NCBI GenBank assembly: GCA_038043045.1 | Contig: JBBTCX010000139.1 | Coordinates: forward strand, 1-15,127 | Direction: 5' to 3' | Origin: JBBTCX01 sp038043045 | GTDB lineage: Bacteria > Planctomycetota > Phycisphaerae > UBA1845 | DNA length: 15,127 nucleotides | Shown: positions 12,394-15,127 of the stretch, one piece after another | Layout: the number at the start of each line of letters is the position of its first letter | Numbering within the stretch: the stretch's first letter is position 1 | The notes under the pieces: generated by a model | The model's database searches: none | Seen by the model: only the letters and a program-made list of their open reading frames with translations | What the model was told of the DNA's origin: nothing | Made by a program: the position numbers and the translations under genes

Positions 12394-15127
12394 GTGGAAA
12401 GTGCCATGTCCAAGTTTTGTTGTCGCGGATTTTTTGCCGTTGTCATGGCCTCATTCCTGTTTGAGGCGGAGGTTCCGCAGACGAGAGCTGTTCGAGCGGC
12501 GGATGAATTGGCCGGGCCGATTGAGGCGCAAAGCGTTTACCTAGAACAGCCGCCAATCCATCCCTATATGCCAGGTCCGAATGTGACACGCGGAATAAAA
12601 CCCGTCGCGCCAAACGTGCGGATCAAGCGCGGCGACTACCTCAGCGTTCAGGTCAACATCGACGCAGATGGAAACAACATTGTCGGCGACGCGGCCAATG
12701 AGCCGTCGATCACCGTCGATCCCAACGACCCCAACAAGATCGCCATCGGCTGGCGGCAGTTTGATACGGTCGCGTCGGATTTTCGACAAGCCGGTTACGC
12801 CTACAGCCAAGATGGGGGGAAAACATGGGCGTTTCCAGGCTCCATTGAACCAGGAACCTTCGGTAGCGACCCGGTCCTTGGCGCTGGTCCGGACGGTACT
12901 TTTTATTACGTAAGCATCAATTTCGAAGAAATGCGTCTCTTTCGCTCTCTTGATTCGGGACGAACATGGATTCGCTCAACTCAAATAGGCGGGTTTCATG
13001 ACAAACCTTGGATGTCGGTCGATGCTACCGGAGGACAGGGCAACGGTAATCTCTATATCCATGCTGCAGGAGGAATACTTCGGTCCGTCGATAGGGGCGC
13101 CACTTTGGAGAACTGTGAGGGAAACCAGGGGCCGCCACGCGGCGGAACGCACGGCATTGGGCTAAACGGTGAGCTTCACATCGTGAGCCATGGCGATCAT
13201 CAAGGGCCCGGTCGAGATGTCACTACATGGTGTGCAGTGGCCACGGATTGTTCCCAATGCGTTCAAGCCGCCGCCGAAGTTGGGTTTGACATCATTGGCC
13301 TCGGCTCCGGCGGTGGACCCAACTCTGATGGATTGTTAGGGCAACCTTGGATCGCCGTCGACCGTTCAAACACGGAACGGAGCGGAAACATGTACGTATT
13401 GAGCACGGGTGGCGACCAAGACTCCAACATTTCTCATTCCGTCTATTTCGTGCGAAGCCGAAACGGAGGTCAAAACTGGAGCGCGCCGGTTCGTGTGAAC
13501 GACGATCTTTCACCCGCGTCATCTTACCACTGGTTTGCGATGATGTCTGTTTCTCCCAACGGGCGGATCGACGCGACCTGGAATGACACGAGAAACTCGA
13601 ATCAAGTGAACCTCTCGGAACTTTACCATTCCTACTCTGTCGATGGCGGCCAAACGTGGTCGGTCAATCAACCGGCTAGTCCGTTGTTTGATAGCCACGT
13701 GGGTTGGCCACAGCAAAACAAGATTGGAGACTACTATCACATGGTCTCCACGGATCGGTACGCATACCTGGTCTATGCCGCCACGTTCAATGGCGAGCAA
13801 GACATTTTTTTCCTTCGGATTCCGGTCTTTCCGGATTGCAACTTCAATAACGTTGAGGATTCGGAGGAAATCGCAAATGGAGTGGCCAAAGATTGTGATC
13901 TGAACGGAACACCGGATGAATGTGATGACGACTGTGATTCTAATGGCACTCCGGATGCATGCGATTTGTTCATCGACGAGAACGGCAACGGGATTCACGA
14001 CGATTGCCAGAGAACGATGTACGTGGACGCGAGCGCGCTGGGAGGGAAGCTGGGTTTGAGCTGGGACGATGCTTTCAATGACCTCGAAGACGCACTGAAT
14101 GCTGCGCGAAGCGACAAGTCCGTAACGGACATTTGGGTTGCACCAGGTATTTACAAACCGGGACGCGGTTCGTTGGATCGGACCAGCACGTTTGAGATTC
14201 CTGACGGAATCACACTCTTCGGCGGCTGCCGTCGACATATTACGAATCTGGCTTACCGTGATCTTGAACAGGATCGCTCGATTCTCAGTGGTGACTTGGC
14301 CGGTGATGATCTTCCCGGGAATCTCAACCGATTGGATAATGCGGGCAACGTGATCACCGGCGTGCCGGGCCAGAAAGCGGTTCTGGATGGACTGGTCATC
14401 ACCGGAGGGAACCCCACCTGCCATACGCCCACTCCGGCAGCGTGTGGGGGTTCGGGCGCTCGTCTCATCGCGGCTGATTTTACGTTCCGCCGATGCGAGT
14501 TTGTGGAGAACTATTGCGCGGACATTTACGGGCAAGGCGGATTGTTGCAACTGGATCAAAGCACGTTTCAGAATGAAGATTCTTGCGGTGGGTCCGGCGT
14601 TTTCTTGGAAGGGGGCGCAACGGTCACGATCTCGAATTCCGTATTCTTGGGACGGCAGCGAACTACAATCACCGGGATTTCGGTTGTTGACTCCGATATG
14701 CAGCTCAAAAACGTGTTGATTCATGGAATGAGGCGAAATGGGATGCGGGCATCGAATTCCACGCTCCTTGTTTCCGATTCGATTCTATGGAACAACGGCT
14801 TATCTCCGTCAGAAACGGGTCAGATCAGTCTGCTGGCTGGATCGACTCTGGATATGGACTATTGCACGATACAAGGCTGGACTGGTAGCTTGGGGGGCGT
14901 CGGCAACGACGGTTTGGAGCCCATGTTTCGGGTAGAGGGGTATTGGGACACGAATGGGACTACAGGCACTGGCGATGATATCTGGATCGAAGGGGATTAT
15001 CGCCTTCGGCCCGAGTCGCCGGCGATTCGATACTCGTCCGATCGATCCGGCGCGGGGCCGGCGCTTCCTGAAAAAGACTTGGCCGGTCATCGGCGGGTGA
15101 TTTGCGGCGCCGTTGATAAGGGGCCCT
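12394..15127 (+). CDS. Large secreted sialidase-like propeller / Ca-repeat / beta-helix protein (3' end cut off)
   Basis: An open frame of 911 codons running off the right edge. An N-terminal hydrophobic stretch (about residues 11-24) is a likely signal peptide. Residues about 95-485 carry Asp boxes of the BNR/exo-sialidase type: SQDGGKTW (138-145), SLDSGRTW (185-192), SRNGGQNW (355-362) and SVDGGQTW (415-422), implying a six-bladed propeller. Residues 501-535 hold Cys-rich Ca-binding repeats (CDLNGTPDEC, CDSNGTPDAC, DENGNGIHDDC), a planctomycete hallmark. From 542 (MYVDASALGG) a right-handed parallel beta-helix region begins, with IWVAPGIYKPGRG (about 574-586). GTG 12394 has CGGAGG 4 nt upstream; ATG 12406 is the alternative. 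The catalytic Arg/Tyr/Glu set of true sialidases was not identified, so enzyme activity is unproven. Probably a surface or secreted glycan-related or adhesive protein. Confidence 0.85.
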   Translation, partial: MESAMSKFCCRGFFAVVMASFLFEAEVPQTRAVRAADELAGPIEAQSVYLEQPPIHPYMPGPNVTRGIKPVAPNVRIKRGDYLSVQVNIDADGNNIVGDAANEPSITVDPNDPNKIAIGWRQFDTVASDFRQAGYAYSQDGGKTWAFPGSIEPGTFGSDPVLGAGPDGTFYYVSINFEEMRLFRSLDSGRTWIRSTQIGGFHDKPWMSVDATGGQGNGNLYIHAAGGILRSVDRGATLENCEGNQGPPRGGTHGIGLNGELHIVSHGDHQGPGRDVTTWCAVATDCSQCVQAAAEVGFDIIGLGSGGGPNSDGLLGQPWIAVDRSNTERSGNMYVLSTGGDQDSNISHSVYFVRSRNGGQNWSAPVRVNDDLSPASSYHWFAMMSVSPNGRIDATWNDTRNSNQVNLSELYHSYSVDGGQTWSVNQPASPLFDSHVGWPQQNKIGDYYHMVSTDRYAYLVYAATFNGEQDIFFLRIPVFPDCNFNNVEDSEEIANGVAKDCDLNGTPDECDDDCDSNGTPDACDLFIDENGNGIHDDCQRTMYVDASALGGKLGLSWDDAFNDLEDALNAARSDKSVTDIWVAPGIYKPGRGSLDRTSTFEIPDGITLFGGCRRHITNLAYRDLEQDRSILSGDLAGDDLPGNLNRLDNAGNVITGVPGQKAVLDGLVITGGNPTCHTPTPAACGGSGARLIAADFTFRRCEFVENYCADIYGQGGLLQLDQSTFQNEDSCGGSGVFLEGGATVTISNSVFLGRQRTTITGISVVDSDMQLKNVLIHGMRRNGMRASNSTLLVSDSILWNNGLSPSETGQISLLAGSTLDMDYCTIQGWTGSLGGVGNDGLEPMFRVEGYWDTNGTTGTGDDIWIEGDYRLRPESPAIRYSSDRSGAGPALPEKDLAGHRRVICGAVDKGP

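Noticed and set aside
13519..14724. A 401-codon open frame on the minus strand
   Set aside because: It is antisense to the propeller/beta-helix gene, whose plus-strand frame shows Asp boxes and Ca repeats. The minus product shows no domain.

Overview
The window looks like a scaffold from an uncultured planctomycete (Planctomycetota, perhaps Phycisphaerae-like). The support is a combination of traits: a pseudopilin with an AFTLIE cleavage site, a PEP-CTERM protein, a dockerin-type Ca-binding tail with planctomycete-style DFDRDLDVDLRD spacing, CD.NG.PD.CD Ca-binding repeats joined to a beta-helix, tandem TPR genes and a multihaem-cytochrome-rich Rieske/cytochrome b operon. The taxon is an inference. 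A run of ten Ns at 3154-3163 shows it is a draft, scaffolded assembly. I saw no rRNA, CRISPR array, insertion sequence, phage gene or integrase.

Layout. (1) 228-4565, plus strand: two tandem TPR proteins followed, across the assembly gap, by an RsbU/SpoIIE-type PP2C phosphatase with a degenerate receiver-like N-terminus. This looks like a signalling or scaffolding group. (2) 7240-4528, minus strand: a compact three-gene secreted/surface cassette of PEP-CTERM protein, dockerin-type protein (joined by an ATGA overlap) and pseudopilin. It converges on the phosphatase gene, and their 3' ends overlap by 38 bp. (3) 11806-7371, minus strand: a five-gene respiratory operon encoding a tetrahaem cytochrome c554-like protein, a membrane-anchored nonahaem cytochrome c, a Rieske Fe-S protein, a b6-type cytochrome b fused to its subunit IV part, and an unrecognised four-helix membrane protein coupled to cytochrome b by a GTGA overlap. 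(4) 12180-12253, plus strand: a CAU-anticodon tRNA with a plausible promoter and terminator. (5) 12394 to the right edge, plus strand: a large secreted protein (911 codons visible, no stop) combining a sialidase/BNR-type propeller, Ca-binding repeats and a right-handed beta-helix.

The most interesting unit is the respiratory operon. It has the catalytic core of a quinol:acceptor oxidoreductase (four haem-b histidines, PEWY, both Rieske motifs) but no cytochrome c1 or f. Thirteen c-type haems in two multihaem proteins occupy that place instead. Its cytochrome b has b6-type haem spacing but lacks the cysteine that anchors haem ci/cn in b6f complexes. The operon's last gene is a candidate new subunit or assembly factor. 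Electron flow from the membrane quinol pool through Rieske to the multihaem proteins is an inference from this gene set.
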